Assembly (NCBI RefSeq): GCF_910592395.1
Contig: NC_088309.1
Span: 9,862,501 to 9,922,500, forward strand
Reading direction: 5' to 3'
From: Lineus longissimus
Lineage: Eukaryota; Nemertea; Pilidiophora; Heteronemertea; Lineidae
DNA length: 60,000 bases
This document shows, piece after piece, positions 1-11,952 of the stretch; positions within the stretch are counted from its first letter, which is position 1, and every line of letters starts with the position of its first letter. The position numbers and the translations under genes were made by a program. The notes beneath the pieces were generated by a model. That model saw only the letters and a list, made by a program, of their open reading frames with translations. It had not been told where the DNA came from and did no database searches.

Positions 1-2489
1 GTTGGCTGAATTAAGTAACGATTAATCAAGTATATGATATAATGATATAGCCAATGAAATAGTAAACAAAAAAGACATTACTCCTGACCAGTGGAAAAGA
101 CAAGACGTTGGACGTTCACTTTCCACGCAGGAGCCAATCTGTGATTACCCTCCAAGCAATTCAATCATAGAATCGTGCCCCAATTCACAATCAATACGAT
201 ATCTATGCAGCAGTGAAACCAACTCATAGCAAACATTTGTGGTTCTCAAATTGGCTTTGCAAATTGACCCAATGATACTTTGTGGTCTCGCTGGTCCAGT
301 TTGCATACAAAGAGAGTAGCATATCGCCGTCTTTGTATACTGATCAATGGTCAAATTGTTTCTGCTTAGGACACAGACATAAACAAGCTATTTGATGAAA
401 GCTAATCTCAGTGATTGCGATTGATAAGTGTAGGAAGAGCAATGAACTACTGCTGTTAGTAGATGGAGACACCCTTTTTTGAACAAAGTAATTAGTATTA
501 TCCGCTGTTACTTTTAAATAGGTACACGGAAGGGAAGAGACCCTAGTTGGCACTCTTAATGTCAGTAGTCCGGAGAACAGCAATCCTTGCTGGTATTGCT
601 CACCAGGACTACAGTAGATGATGGGAAATATGTTTAATACCGACTGTTGACTTAACTTTAGTCTATTCATTATATGACGACTTTGGTATTGATGGTTCTT
701 GAGAGTAAGGATCGGATTCTCTTGAAATTACACTACATGTACGTATCAGGTCGAAATAATTTCTGAACCTTAAGTGCCGACAAAATGAAACACAATTCCT
801 CATAGCATGCAGATTCTGACATTTACGTGTCGTTCGTCACTTCGTGTTAGCTCAGAGTGTTAACTTATTTGAAAATATCGCCTGAGTTTGTTCAATTTAG
901 GTGCATGTATCGCTTGAGATTCGAAAGCGCCATCGATATTCGGCAAAGAAGTGATTTGACACGGCGGAGGAGTGGTCTGTCTCCATTTCGTAGCGACGGA
1001 CAAAGACTGCTGATGCTGCTCACCGATCCAGTTTCGATATATACCTCAATTTGCATTCTACATCGATTTCCTCAAAAGTGACAGCAGCAAAGATCTAGAC
1101 TCTGCAGAGGATGAGCTCCCGCGGCCTATCTCCATCCCATCTCGAATTGTGGTAATCAGTGAGAATCCCATCCGACTTGAATACCAATGGCGGTTTTGTT
1201 GTTTCAGCCCCTATCGCCCTCATTGTAGAACATAGTCCACACTTTATAATTCGCCATGTGGGACATACATTCTGCAGTGGGAGTGACAAAGATACTCGTT
1301 AGACGTCATCTTCGTCAATTCTCGGGTCAGGTTCGGGAAGAACATATCTATGCATGGAGAGTGAATATACTTTTTTGCATCGGAGGTTAAAAATATCAGA
1401 CTGTTTTAGATCTGACATGGTACGGGTGTTTTACAATTGGACATAATGAACATCCATGTCAGTGGAATATTCTGTGACAACGAGCCTTAAAACGGATTCC
1501 TTGGCAGCACTGCCATTCGATCCCTTCCAACACTCATAAAAAACCTAAGTACATGTATATTAACCTGGGTAGTGATCTCCAGACCTTCTCTATATTCCAG
1601 AGCTTCACCACGTGACCATGTGTAGAGTTTTCGAGAATGTACTCCAATAGAGCGTTATGTTTGGTATCAATTTTATTTAGAAAGAAAACACATTGGGGCC
1701 GTAGTAAACAAACTAAATAAAATAAATTCGTGGAACTAGCTAAAGACAGTTCTGAAATGATTCGTCCATCACAACTGATCCCAAATATAGACTGCGTTTG
1801 ATTGGAGATATATTCTCCCGTCATTAACCCGGGGTATATATGATTAGTTCAGCTCTTTTAATCATCTCCTGAAGTTATTATGATCGCGATCTAATCTAAT
1901 GGAAATTAATGATATTATGGTTCTGGATCATTAGTGATTTTCACATCATGCTGTTGAGCTTAATTGAGTCCTGATTGACATGCGCCCAATTAATCGCGTC
2001 TATTGATCTGATTGGATAAACGATCGGAAGACAGACAACAAGCGGGTCGCTTAGGAATATAAAAACAACAATAATAAAATAATTTCGAAGCTCACCAGGA
2101 CGTTACTTTTGTATAGTTAATTAGAACATATCATCAACTAATTGCATTAAATGTGTCAGCACATTGGGCGTCTCGTTTTCATTGGCAGTGACGGGTTATA
2201 AGGGAAGTGCACCGGATGTTGTCAAGGTAGTGTCTCTTTATCAACTTAACTCGGGTACAGGTCGCATGTACCTAACGATGATGCGCATCACGAGGTCAAA
2301 TTATCTAACAACAAGTACACCAAAATACGTTGAATTTTCTTGTTATTATTTGAAATAATTGTCACACTATGTAAGATATCCAGTTCACACTATCTAACAT
2401 GTGAACATGCTATGTTTGGGACTGTGTCGCGAGATAAGAGACTAGCAACACTCTCAGGCAGGGGATTCGTGATTACGGTGATGTGTGTG
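1..2489. other. Intergenic or intronic DNA
   Basis: AT-rich. Apart from the possible coding relic at 1014-1235, I see only short unconvincing open frames and two TACATGTA octamers. Confidence 0.6.
1014..1235 (+). other. Possible exon or coding relic, unrecognised
   Basis: The frame starting at 1014 stays open to a TAG at 1233-1235. After a fair acceptor (CTGCTCACCGATCCAG, ending 1031) it reads QFAFYIDFLKSDSSKDLDSA followed by PRPISIPSRIVVISENPIRL. The overlapping frame, 857-1081, also looks protein-like before this point (RQRSDLTRRRSGLSPFRSDG). One frame change could join them, but no homology is recognised, so either spliced coding sequence or chance remains possible. Confidence 0.18.
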
Positions 2490-2846
2490 ATTTAATTTCG
2501 CAGATTAAGCCCATTGTTAAATAATCTTTTCGTATTCCGAAATTAAATGTTCAATTTCTTGAAATTGCCATTCTCTATCTTTCATTGAGGCTGCCATTTT
2601 GTCCCAGTAGCTCCATCACATGATCCAAAACTGTTCCCTGATTGGCTGCTGATTGCCCAACACCAACCAACATGTTTTTCAGAAGGTGCATGGCCTAACA
2701 TTGGCCAACAAGTTTGCTGACGTTTTCACTTGTTTTTCGACCCGTCAACACTTGCAACAAGAGCAAACATGCCTCTGCAGACAAGGCCCAACACGATGTT
2801 GGTCAACAATTGTTGGTTTGTGTTTGCTAGTGTAGACCGGGCTTTA
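2490..2846 (-). mobile_element. Truncated PIF/Harbinger element with start of its Myb/SANT-like protein
   Basis: Read on the minus strand, the element begins at about 2846 with AAAGCCCGGTCTACACTAGC, a Harbinger-style terminal sequence. It continues through TTGTTGGCCAA-rich DNA and then shows CCAATCAG, a CATG-rich spacer and CAAAATGGCAGCC. From that ATG (about 2595) 26 codons are open: MAASMKDREWQFQEIEHLIS and on to a stop. The spacing W...E...LI..YE fits the start of the Myb/SANT-like DNA-binding protein that Harbinger elements encode. The matching far terminus and transposase are absent. Confidence 0.55.
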
Positions 2847-3846
2847 AAATACCACTTCATGAAAAAAATCACCCACTCGATCTCTTCAGCTTGATTGCAT
2901 AGTGTCCATATGTCTATAGCGTTGCATTCCACCCGATCAATTACAAGAAAACCACAGTTTTCATTTTTACCCCGTCCAGTAACCCAAACGACGTCAAAGC
3001 ATGATAGATGGGCGACGGCCATAGATCCTTGTTAAGCTCAAATGATCCTCATGATAATCAAAGCGACCAAATGACATGGCGGGATATGACGGCCTTCCCC
3101 CGTTGTCTCAGGTTTATTGGTGTCAGTTTTTAGCAGAAACAGTGGTAAACATCAGCGCTTGGAATGACCTTAGCTGAATGGAGACTACTTACATTGGTTT
3201 CAACTCAAAATGACCCTGAAGGCGATTGCAATACTTATGCGTGACCACCGCTGATTCCCAAGTCGACATGGTATGCTGCCAGTTATCTTCTATATCAAAA
3301 ATTCATGACACAGGGCGACAGCATGAGGACACGTTCTCAGAAAGTCATAGTCTCTTTTCGAGCATCTCATTAAGCGTTGTGTGAATTTCAAAACAGTCCC
3401 TATAGCTGAAATACTGCCGTATCATGTGCATACATGTATGCAAACAACAACTCTCTAAATGTAAAGACCCTGGACCGTAACTGCGGGGGCATTTCAAAAC
3501 CTATCAATTAATACACTGAAAAGGAGATAAAGAACAATGGTTATAAACAGTTTCAGCATAAACCCAGCAACAGAAAGAATGCGAAACATTGCTTTGCAGT
3601 CCGTAAACTAACATCAATTTCCAATCCGAGAAGTTAATTTCTCTTAACTTCAGTCTCCTGTGGCGATACTTATTGATATAAGATGTGAAGATAGCATTGC
3701 TGCTGGAAACCATCAATCTTTTCTTGTGAATCTGCCTGTCTTTGTCTCCCAACGCATTTTTGAAATATCAGCTTTACATCAGAAACCTTTATGTAACTGG
3801 TGTTTTCTGACAAGTGTATTCTCTGAAAACTAATGGACATACATGT
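2847..3846. other. Intergenic DNA left of the tRNA
   Basis: No gene or repeat recognised. Open frames are short, and none has a recognisable product. Confidence 0.6.
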
Positions 3847-3919
3847 GGCCTCGTGGCCTAATGGACAAGGCGTCTGACTTCGGATCAGAAGATTGCAGGT
3901 TCGAGTCCTGCCGGGGTCG
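3847..3919 (+). tRNA. tRNA-Arg (anticodon UCG)
   Basis: A 73-nt cloverleaf can be folded by hand. The acceptor stem is GGCCTCG with CGGGGTC (two G-U pairs) and discriminator G. The D arm contains TGGCCTAATGGACAAGG (A box). The anticodon loop CTTCGGA carries TCG, closed by a TCTGA/TCAGA stem. The T arm is GCAGGTTCGAGTCCTGC (B box). It is nearly identical to the animal tRNA-Arg(TCG) consensus and has no intron. A T-run follows at 3927-3932. Confidence 0.96.
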
Positions 3920-3926
3920 CTCTATA

Positions 3927-3932
3927 TTTTTT
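3927..3932 (+). terminator. RNA polymerase III T-run terminator of tRNA-Arg
   Basis: Six consecutive T residues lie eight bases after the tRNA-Arg discriminator base, as expected for Pol III termination. Confidence 0.8.
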
Positions 3933-5050
3933 AGGAATTACGTAAAGAATGTTCCTGGCCTAAGAAAACACGCCGGTTAACTTCTCCTCGCACTTTTATT
4001 TCAAGTCTACCGCGATAGAAACATGCGGAGAACCTGCGTTTTGGTTGCACGTCTCGGCAGAAGTCACTTCTCCAAACTGAGCTGACCTACCGAGCTCTGG
4101 TGTCCTTGATGCACGCTGATGAGCATGCAATAGAGTCATCGATCTGACCCAGTTGTGTAGATTACCCATTTTCATTTCCACGCAAAACATGTATTAATTC
4201 CATTAAGATGTCTTGCTTTAACAGCACTTAACCAGTCAGTTGAATTGCTACTTCGAAAGAAGATCGATCAGAAATAAAGAACGAGCAATAAATCCGTGTT
4301 TTCGCAGTGGTATGTTAATCATTTACCCACACTCACGTACATTTCCACGTACATCCAAACAGAACTGCGTGCAGCAAAAAACAGAGCGCAGTACATTTTA
4401 CTTGAACCCTCAGCCTGGACGTGGTCAGCTAACCAATGCGGTCTTAAGAGTCAACGTGCTTCTCATTGATGCGTCTGTCTGGATTGGGAACACTAAAGCA
4501 CGAATTCCAAAGGAAAGAGGAATTTATGCGTGGTACAAGGCTGACTGCTGTAAATCTGTGTGATTACATGCATGGACAAGGATGGAATATTTGTTGGTGA
4601 GCAAGCGCAATGGAATACGGGGGAAAGAGATCGGGACATTTTTAAAGAACTGAAGCGACCCACGACAGCTTTATCAAATCAGCTAAAATCATGGTGAACT
4701 CGCCCCAGTGTGTTAACTCCATCACTTGAGATCATTGAGTGCATTGATCCACAAAGTGACACCAATAACATGGAAATGGACTCAAACACAACATGGTTTG
4801 AAAAAGCTATTTTCATGTTTCATATTATCTTTCGTACACTTTACTCAATGGTGCCCCGGTGTCAACTTGGCTGCGAGTAATATTTGCATTCTAATCTAAT
4901 TTCATAAAACACCTTATTGAATAATAGCCCTAATGGCTCTTAAATCGCGTGAATCTCTAATTGATGTACATGTCATAGCAATATAACTGTCACCTGGCGT
5001 AAATCCATTAGATAAATCAATCATCACCCATGTGGCTTAACTTAAACAGA

Positions 5051-5490
5051 ATGGACAGTTACGCTAGTGGTGTTGATAAATATCTTGACATGTATGTTGC
5101 CGGACAGTCACCCGTTGGCATTCAGCAGGAGTACTCGGACACTAACCCTATGGCATGGATTGGTGGTAAACCTATGCCATGATGGCAGGATTACATCTAT
5201 TTGACACGAGTCAGGGCTTTCCGCGATATCAGTAACGCATCGGACCTGTCATCAGCCGTGCGCTCAACCACCTTTGTCACGATTCAGCCATGACTCTAAG
5301 CCACGAGAAAGATAGCTTGTTATCTATTGACGCAAGTGACCAGTTCTTTCTCAATTATCCCGTGAAATCAGACCCTGTTTTGACCGCATTATCACCGGGA
5401 CTGCCAGCGGTTAATGCATCCTCCGTGGGAGAACCACCGGACATAACTAACACGTTGGCTGAAATAGAGATCGATCTAAAGCCAGAGTAA
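5051..5490 (+). other. Possible decayed coding segment, unrecognised
   Basis: An ATG at 5051 opens 43 codons (MDSYASGVDKYLDMYVAGQS and on) to a TGA. The same frame then continues open for 36 codons to 5292. Another frame, open from 5236 to a TAA at 5488-5490, gives DASDQFFLNYPVKSDPVLTA and an acidic end. The composition is protein-like in all three pieces, but no domain is recognised and no strong splice site was found. Confidence 0.15.
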
Positions 5491-7674
5491 ATATCACTGT
5501 TTATTAAAGGGAATGGTACGATAGCTCGTAAAGTACATCACTATGCAAAATGTCTGGAATTTTCTCGAGCGCTCGACTCGATAAAAAGGGTCTGCAGTAG
5601 GTGATAGCAAGCAGAAGTTGGCGTCTACACCACGCGGGTTTTGATCACCATCGCCATTGAAATTGGTTTACAAAATGACAAGCTTCCGATTTCTTGTGGA
5701 TAAGAACGATGCACACTTTTCTTGAAAATGACTTTGCAACAAAAGTATTGAATACACGATTGCTTGGAAATATCAGTGGCGATTTGAAACCATTGATTAA
5801 TCTGTTTCAGAATCATTGGATGCCATCCCATTAGTTTGCTAACAAAGGTCTGGCTAGCCAGTGGCGATTGTCATGGCCATATTGCTTACCCGAGACAGAT
5901 TACAAATCAAAATTCATGCCGGGCCTGGCAGAACCACACTCGTTAAGATAGCTAAGTTTGTGATGTATTTACGAACCTTTAAACGAGAAAGAAACTTTTT
6001 ATTCATTATTGATTGACTTAAGGTTTTCTTTTGAAATCACAATTTCGCCAGTATTTCTTAGCAGCAGGGCCAGTCCGACCAAAGTAACAAAGCTGCCCTT
6101 TGGCCAACAAACGAGACGTAATTTCCGCCAAAGAATGCAAGCTGCTGCCTTTGAGAGGCACCAGGGGCGACATCCCATATGGTCAACATTAGTGACAATA
6201 GTCTTAACTAGCGAAACGGGGTTGCTGGTCCAGGAGTGGTTATTCAACATAATTCAAAGAACAGAAGAATTATCGCGACAGGGATGATGAATAATAGTTG
6301 TCCCAGTTGACCAAAGATAGCGCATTCCTTGTTAAGACCGCGATTTATGTGGCAAGCCTAATTTGTCTGGTACGTTGCACTCGAGGTGCTGCAGTTCATT
6401 ATGCGCACAGAGGGAACCGTAGGTTATTATTTACTACCAATAGGAAAGAAGCCATCTATTAGCCGAAAGTGAATATTAAAGATAGCATAACAGCTAAGAA
6501 ACAGTTGCTGATGCAGCTTCCACTGACAGAGACCCAGCTGGTAAGCCGCGTGATGGTGCTTCAACTGCAAAGTCCACTGCCAATCACCATTTAAGACGAA
6601 AAAACCACCAAACCTTTTTTTAAAGATCAAAAGAAACACTTGTCTTATCTTACAAGTATACAACGGCTCTATAGGGTATGGCTATTATTCTAAATTGATC
6701 ACCCCTCCTGGACCCATATTTTTTGTCTTTGAACAGAAATCATTACCATGTGGAACGGACATTAAGCTCAACGAAAAAACCAAACAATAGCTATTTACAT
6801 TTCTTTTGCATTACCATCCTTTGTGAGAGAACAACTGCATCGGCCAACTGCATACACGAAAATCGATGTTGGTCACAGTGGCTCGAGCCAGGCTATCATC
6901 TGGAGCTCGCTGCCACGTTCAAGACAGATTCCACTAATAGTTCCCCAGCGACAGTTTTTTCATATGCCTTAACGGCTGTTTCCCCGGGATGAGTTGTCTA
7001 GGAGGACATTTCAAATATAATTGGAATACCCTCATGTTTCATAACCAACCTGGCAAGCCTTCAAATGGCTCACAAGGGGGCTGTTAAATCTCCGACGAAA
7101 ACATGTTGGCAGGACCATCGGTCATTTAGATACTGCATTCTTGCTTGCTGATATTAACAAGTCATAGATATCTTATAAGAACATCCTCGTCAAATACGAC
7201 GTACACTAGTATCAAGAGGATTCGGGATCGCTGTATGGGTATATTCACATAAAAAACCCCATCAAGATATCAATTTAAGAGCGACCAGAAGGGATCATTA
7301 ATGAGACCTATCAAGATTGCTTGATTAAATCATTGATTCAACGTCTGCACGAGTTGTAAATGTAAGTTACCAGATGACCATAAAGTTGCACCAACATCGA
7401 GGGATTTAGGCTCTCGTCAATATTCAACCTTTCCAATATAGGATCATATTATAATAGCAAGCTTGTGCAGTGACTTGCAGCAAGACACGACGTGCAGCTG
7501 TGGCACAAGGATCCATTAATTAAAACAAATCCGGGTGGACCGGACTTACTGTGCTAGAGTTAACAGGACTCTCTGATGAGAAAGTCACCGCCTCACCACA
7601 TCTAGCACCTTTTCAGTTAATGTAGCACTTCTTGGAGTGTTCTGGTGTTTCATTATCTGAGCCTTCCATGTCTG

Positions 7675-7790
7675 GACGCGTATATTTCAAACTGAACTTC
7701 CAGCGGTGTTGCCTCCGTAGCCTCCGCTGCGCGTTGTCTGGAGCTGAGCAATGTCAACACATTGAGGGTCAAGATGGCTTATTTTGGTCA
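7675..7790. repeat. Dispersed repeat family, copy 1
   Basis: Shares GAACTTCCAGCG, TTAGCCTCCG-like, GTTGTCTGGAGCTGAGCAAT and CATTGAGGGTCAAGATG with the copy at 56106-56225, in the same order and orientation. No coding role is apparent. Confidence 0.65.
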
Positions 7791-9742
7791 TCCAATTATC
7801 GTGGGCTGTTACGTAATCAGCAAAAAGTAGGCGACATTAAGCTTGTAACAGGAAAAAACTGTGTTACAACAATGCCTGACGGTTTAGACATGTAGGATGT
7901 TGACATTTGATAGTAGCAATCTCACCCCTATCTTTATTGGATAACATGGACATGAAAAATTACCTTATTTGTTTCGGTGTCAACCGTATTGACAATATGG
8001 AATGAATTACTGCAGATTATTCATAGATATGTCGGAACGATGTACATCTTTCTCTGATCTGATACAATCTAGACAGATAAAGGTACCGTCTTATTAAGAA
8101 ATGTCAACTTTGGGATAGAATTGTGTCTTAATGCCTTTTCTTCTTCGAATTTATTATTTAGCGCATGGTCTAAAAAGACACATAAAAATGGTGTTGTGGA
8201 TATAACTGTCAAACTAAGTTGCGGCAGTGGCAGGGCGGTGATGAGGTGTGATATTCGTTCTATAAGTGGCTATCCGGTGTCGTGAACTATAAAGGAAAAC
8301 TGACGGCAACTCTGGCGGAGTTCTAGTATAAAAACAAAGTCTGCCAGAAAAGTTACCTTACTCGCAAACATCGTTTTTGTTTTCAATACGAGTTCCCTGA
8401 CAACATTGTACAGTCTTCATGGCTTTTGAAACGAAGCTCTGTGTATCAATACGCATGTGTGCATTGCAATTTTGAATTTCTATTTAATAGTGTTCGAGTT
8501 GAACTGCAATCATTTCCCCGAAAATGAAGACCTAGACAATTCTGTCCATCGAGTCTATACACATTTTAAAAATTGCTGGGAAAGTGTACCTGTTGATTAG
8601 AAAATAAACCAGGTAGGACTGTACTAATGATATGTCCACACTGCCTCAAGAGCTCCAAATGGAACGAGCTGCTTTTATTACCATCATTTTGCAACATCAT
8701 TCTCGTCACATCTTCAATTATTGTAGATAGTTAAAACTGCCTTCCAATCTACCTACATTCGCCATTTCTATTGTTCCGTTGGGAGTTTCATTTAAGCCTC
8801 GATCTTATCTCGGCTAACAACATATTGATTCTGGGTTAGTTGCAATAAATATTAGACTTCAGAATTAAACTACAGCTGAACGACCGTAAGTGGATGGTCC
8901 GGTCTACATATCCTCGTTATGCCTAACGTTGGTGTTAAGAAACACCGTGTGTGCTACATTCGTTGGTAAACATATTGAAGTAATTACCATGCAGCTTTTG
9001 GTTAAACAATCAATGTTGATGTCAATCCAAATTGATAATTGAAAACTGGATTTGAGGGTGCTGACGTGTTTGTTGCCGACATCGCAACCATGCCGTTTTT
9101 TTCATTCAAAGAGAAACAAGACAAACAGGAAACATGAACCACATCCTCAAAGACAATAGTCTTCAGTCAGATACCACATCACACTCTAAGTCTCAATTTA
9201 GAACAATTGGGGGATTTTACGTTCTGGTTACACTCTATTGATAATTAAATAAGCTCTATTCAGAGACGGTCGTGGATCAGACACACTCTATAGAACTGAC
9301 CGGATGTGGTAGAACGTAGAATACGTCTTTCTGTTCTGAATTTGGATGTTATTCATTATGTCTATGTACGCAGAAGCTACATGTATACCGCATCTTTAAA
9401 GCTCCGAATCAGTCAGCATTACATCTACAATATAGAGTAGTGTCGAAATACATTGCCGGAGCACTCAGAGATATTTTCGCTGGTATTGGTGAATGCTTAC
9501 TTCTATAGGAAACCACATTAGTAGACCTGAAAGAAAACTGAATCATGAATTAGGAGCAGACTGTATAACATATTGGGACAACCACTGCTGGAATTATCAG
9601 CGACATGTCTCTTCTGTCAGTTGGCAACTTCTGACCCGATGCTTCATGGACGGGCTGCCGTGTTGATGACGATTTCCTAAAATACGAAAGGGGTCTTTCT
9701 GAACCAGCCTTTTCTGAATAATGTAAGGGAAACCGCGCTCAC

Positions 9743-10202
9743 CTATAGTGGTTATAACTGTAACTGAGTAGAGCAAAGCTCCGGCGAAAGACCATTGGAT
9801 TTCCTGACTGGCATCCTTTCCGTCCCATCCCTTCTCTTTAGTAGCTTTATACACCTCGTGCTGGAATTCGTGAAGTATCGCACTAGCCCCTAGCGTCCAA
9901 TTGGGCCTGTACAAAATATTCAACTCTATCGTCAAATTCCATAACCTTTCCACGTGGCGCTGTCTTGTTTTTAACATTGTGCTTTTCTGAGACATTTCGT
10001 TTTCGGCTTCGAGCGTCTTGAAGAGGAATCCGCCCATGATTGAGTACGCCACGACCAGGCAGCAGAGGCCGACTTGGGAGAAGAAGAAGGCGACGAATTT
10101 CTTACAGCAAGCCAGACATTCATTGATCCGTTCGCGGCGCAATCTACCCTTGTAACCCTTTGTTGAGTTCGTGTTCATGGCTGTGACTCACTCGTCAAGA
10201 AT
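9743..10202 (-). CDS. K2P (two-pore-domain) potassium channel, first coding exon
   Basis: This exon encodes the N-terminus of a two-pore-domain potassium leak channel of the plasma membrane. The ATG is at 10178-10176, in good Kozak context, with an in-frame TGA four codons upstream. Residues 1-28 form a basic cytosolic tail. TM1 is about residues 31-54 and contains SIMGGFLFKTLE, typical of K2P TM1. An extracellular cap region of about residues 55-127 follows, with an N-glycosylation site at N81 (NLT). The first pore helix and filter run WSFAGALLYSVTVITTIG. Coding stops after 145 codons plus one base, at 9743, in the donor AG|GTGAGC, so the filter Gly codon is split. A strong pyrimidine-tract acceptor ends at 10203, so an intron also interrupts the 5' UTR. 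The second pore and TM2-TM4 would lie on the minus strand towards and beyond position 1; I found no exon starting Tyr-Gly. The family is sure; the subtype (TRESK/TWiK-like) is a guess. Confidence 0.93.
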
Positions 10203-11784
10203 CTGAAACGATAGAACAAGAAAGAATTGTAAATATTTTTTAAATTTTAAAAAGAAATTATTCATATTTTCTTCTTTAAAGAAGCGATTACTGACAAGAC
10301 AACTGATTTTACCGCAAATGTCACGTTTAGGCCGGGAAGCTGATGATGATGATGATGATAAAGATGATGATAATAATGATCATGATGATGATGATGATAA
10401 TGATTGGATTGTCATACCCTCAAGCAAAATTTTAATACGGACTTTAATCACTGTCCTTTATCAGATTTCTGGTGGGTATTTACAATTAGTTCAATGCGTT
10501 GTTGTGTTGGCCCACATCGTCAAAATGAGCATCATCAGCTGTGTACAATATGTGCCTGTCCTTCCAACTGATCGGTTTGTTCTTTTTCTTCGCTATATGC
10601 GTGATCAACGATCCTTTATCACACCCACAGGAGCCTGTGGTGAGTATGGAGTAGCTTTTCATGTGGGCGGATCGTTTTTGAATGCTCTTTTTCCCACTGT
10701 CCTACTATAACACATTTTCTTGATAAGATATGACCTCACAGCAAGGCTATACACAGAAAATACTCAACATATCAACTAAATCTTCAGCCTTCAGCCATCA
10801 CTATCCGAAAAATACGATGTGGGTTGAGCATCTCCAAGGAAATTATTGTTCCACTCTCTAACCCGTTGCATCTCTTTAAAAAATTTCCCCAACATGTTCA
10901 CATTTTTAGCAACCTCTGTAGATTCATTGACACATCGTCAGGGTATGGCATTGGCGTATCATTGAACTTCAATATTCACCTCAATGCCATTTCTCAAATA
11001 ATTCTCAATAAATCTCAACTAATGCTGAAATACCTCTGGCTGAATAAACTGATTTAACAATAATATTGATAGATTGAGGGCAATGGCCAGAAGCGAACAT
11101 GATTTTTAAATTGGCTTTGTGGAGTCCAATTTCAATACAAAAAACATTAATTTTAAATGGCCGGCCGCAGAAGTTTAAAACATTAATATTTCACGTCGGG
11201 AAGTGGTTTTACATGTAGTACGCGACAGAAAGAACAATATCTTATGATTTGTGACACGCTCGATCTTTTTTCGGATTTTTTTTACTTAGTCGGTCTCTAG
11301 GGTGAACCCTCAACGGCCCTGAAAAGCTCTGCATGTCCATTAGATGTATAAAGACTGCACACTCTTAGAATTAAAGTTCTGTGGAAAGCCTTTTAGGGTT
11401 TTTGGAGAAAACAGAAAACAGAAAAGTGACTTGTGCTGGTGAAAAAAAACTTATCTGGAAAACCGTTTTCTGAAGGGTGTACGCCTGAGAATACATGTAC
11501 ATGTATATGTATATATGCTCTTGGGCTTGTGGTGATGACACTGGCCTCGGTCGTAACATCTGCTCATCGTAAATAAAAGATATTTACTGGAAAACATTCA
11601 AAACTTCAACTTCAATATTTAGGCAGCACAAGTGTTTGTTTTCATTTACACGTTGATTGCAGCAGAGCGCTGTTTTGAGACACAGATTGTGCGAACTGTC
11701 CAATGTCAACATTGTAATATGGCCAAAGTGGAGGCCGCATGTGTTTCGTCACGAGTCCATGAAAGGACAGACATTCATATATCT
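10203..11784. other. Likely 5' intron or upstream region of the K2P gene
   Basis: Begins with the minus-strand pyrimidine-tract acceptor and holds the GAT microsatellite. AT-rich otherwise. Near 11490 there is a run of ACATGTACATGTATATGT. Confidence 0.55.
10341..10405. repeat. GAT-rich microsatellite
   Basis: Interrupted (GAT)n run. The Asp-rich reading across it (10318-10710) is a by-product of the repeat. Confidence 0.9.
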
Positions 11785-11952
11785 GCTAGCTAGATGCAGG
11801 TACCCATACCCCTGGTTGGAGCGAAGCAAGTAGGGTTAAATGCCTTGCTCTTGACCAGAAACACGAAACAGTGGTGATTCCTCCGAGCGTCGAACCCAAG
11901 ACCTCCTGATCAAGAGCCCGGCGCTCTATCCAATGCCATTGATCCCCGATAA
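11785..11952 (-). mobile_element. tRNA-derived SINE
   Basis: On the minus strand the head reads GGGGATCAATGGCATTGGAT, then AGAGCGCCGGGCTCTTGATC, then GGTCTTGGGTTCGACGC: A-box-like and B-box-like promoter parts of a tRNA. A body and tail follow with TTTAACCCTACTTGC and AACCAGGGGTATGGGTACCT. The tRNA part cannot form a sound acceptor stem, so it is a SINE and not a gene. Confidence 0.7.

Larger units (their letters stand above)
3933..9742. other. Intergenic DNA, or intron of the K2P gene
   Basis: This is where further minus-strand K2P exons could lie, but none starting with a filter Tyr-Gly was found. It holds the weak coding candidate at 5051-5490, the dispersed repeat at 7675-7790 and otherwise featureless AT-rich DNA. 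A strong minus-strand acceptor ending at 9526 is followed by only 26 bp before a GTAAGC donor; that micro-exon would not complete a potassium filter. Confidence 0.55.

Noticed and set aside
7700-7730. Minus-strand GYGGN following an AG, a possible K2P exon 2
   Set aside because: The frame stops a few codons later and the sequence belongs to a dispersed repeat with a second copy at 56106.
9500-9526. Minus-strand 26-bp micro-exon between a strong acceptor and GTAAGC, next to the K2P exon
   Set aside because: Spliced to the K2P exon it would give a filter without Tyr-Gly or Phe-Gly, so it cannot make a potassium pore.
10318-10710. 130-codon Asp-rich open frame
   Set aside because: It is produced by the GAT microsatellite and has no coding character beyond it.
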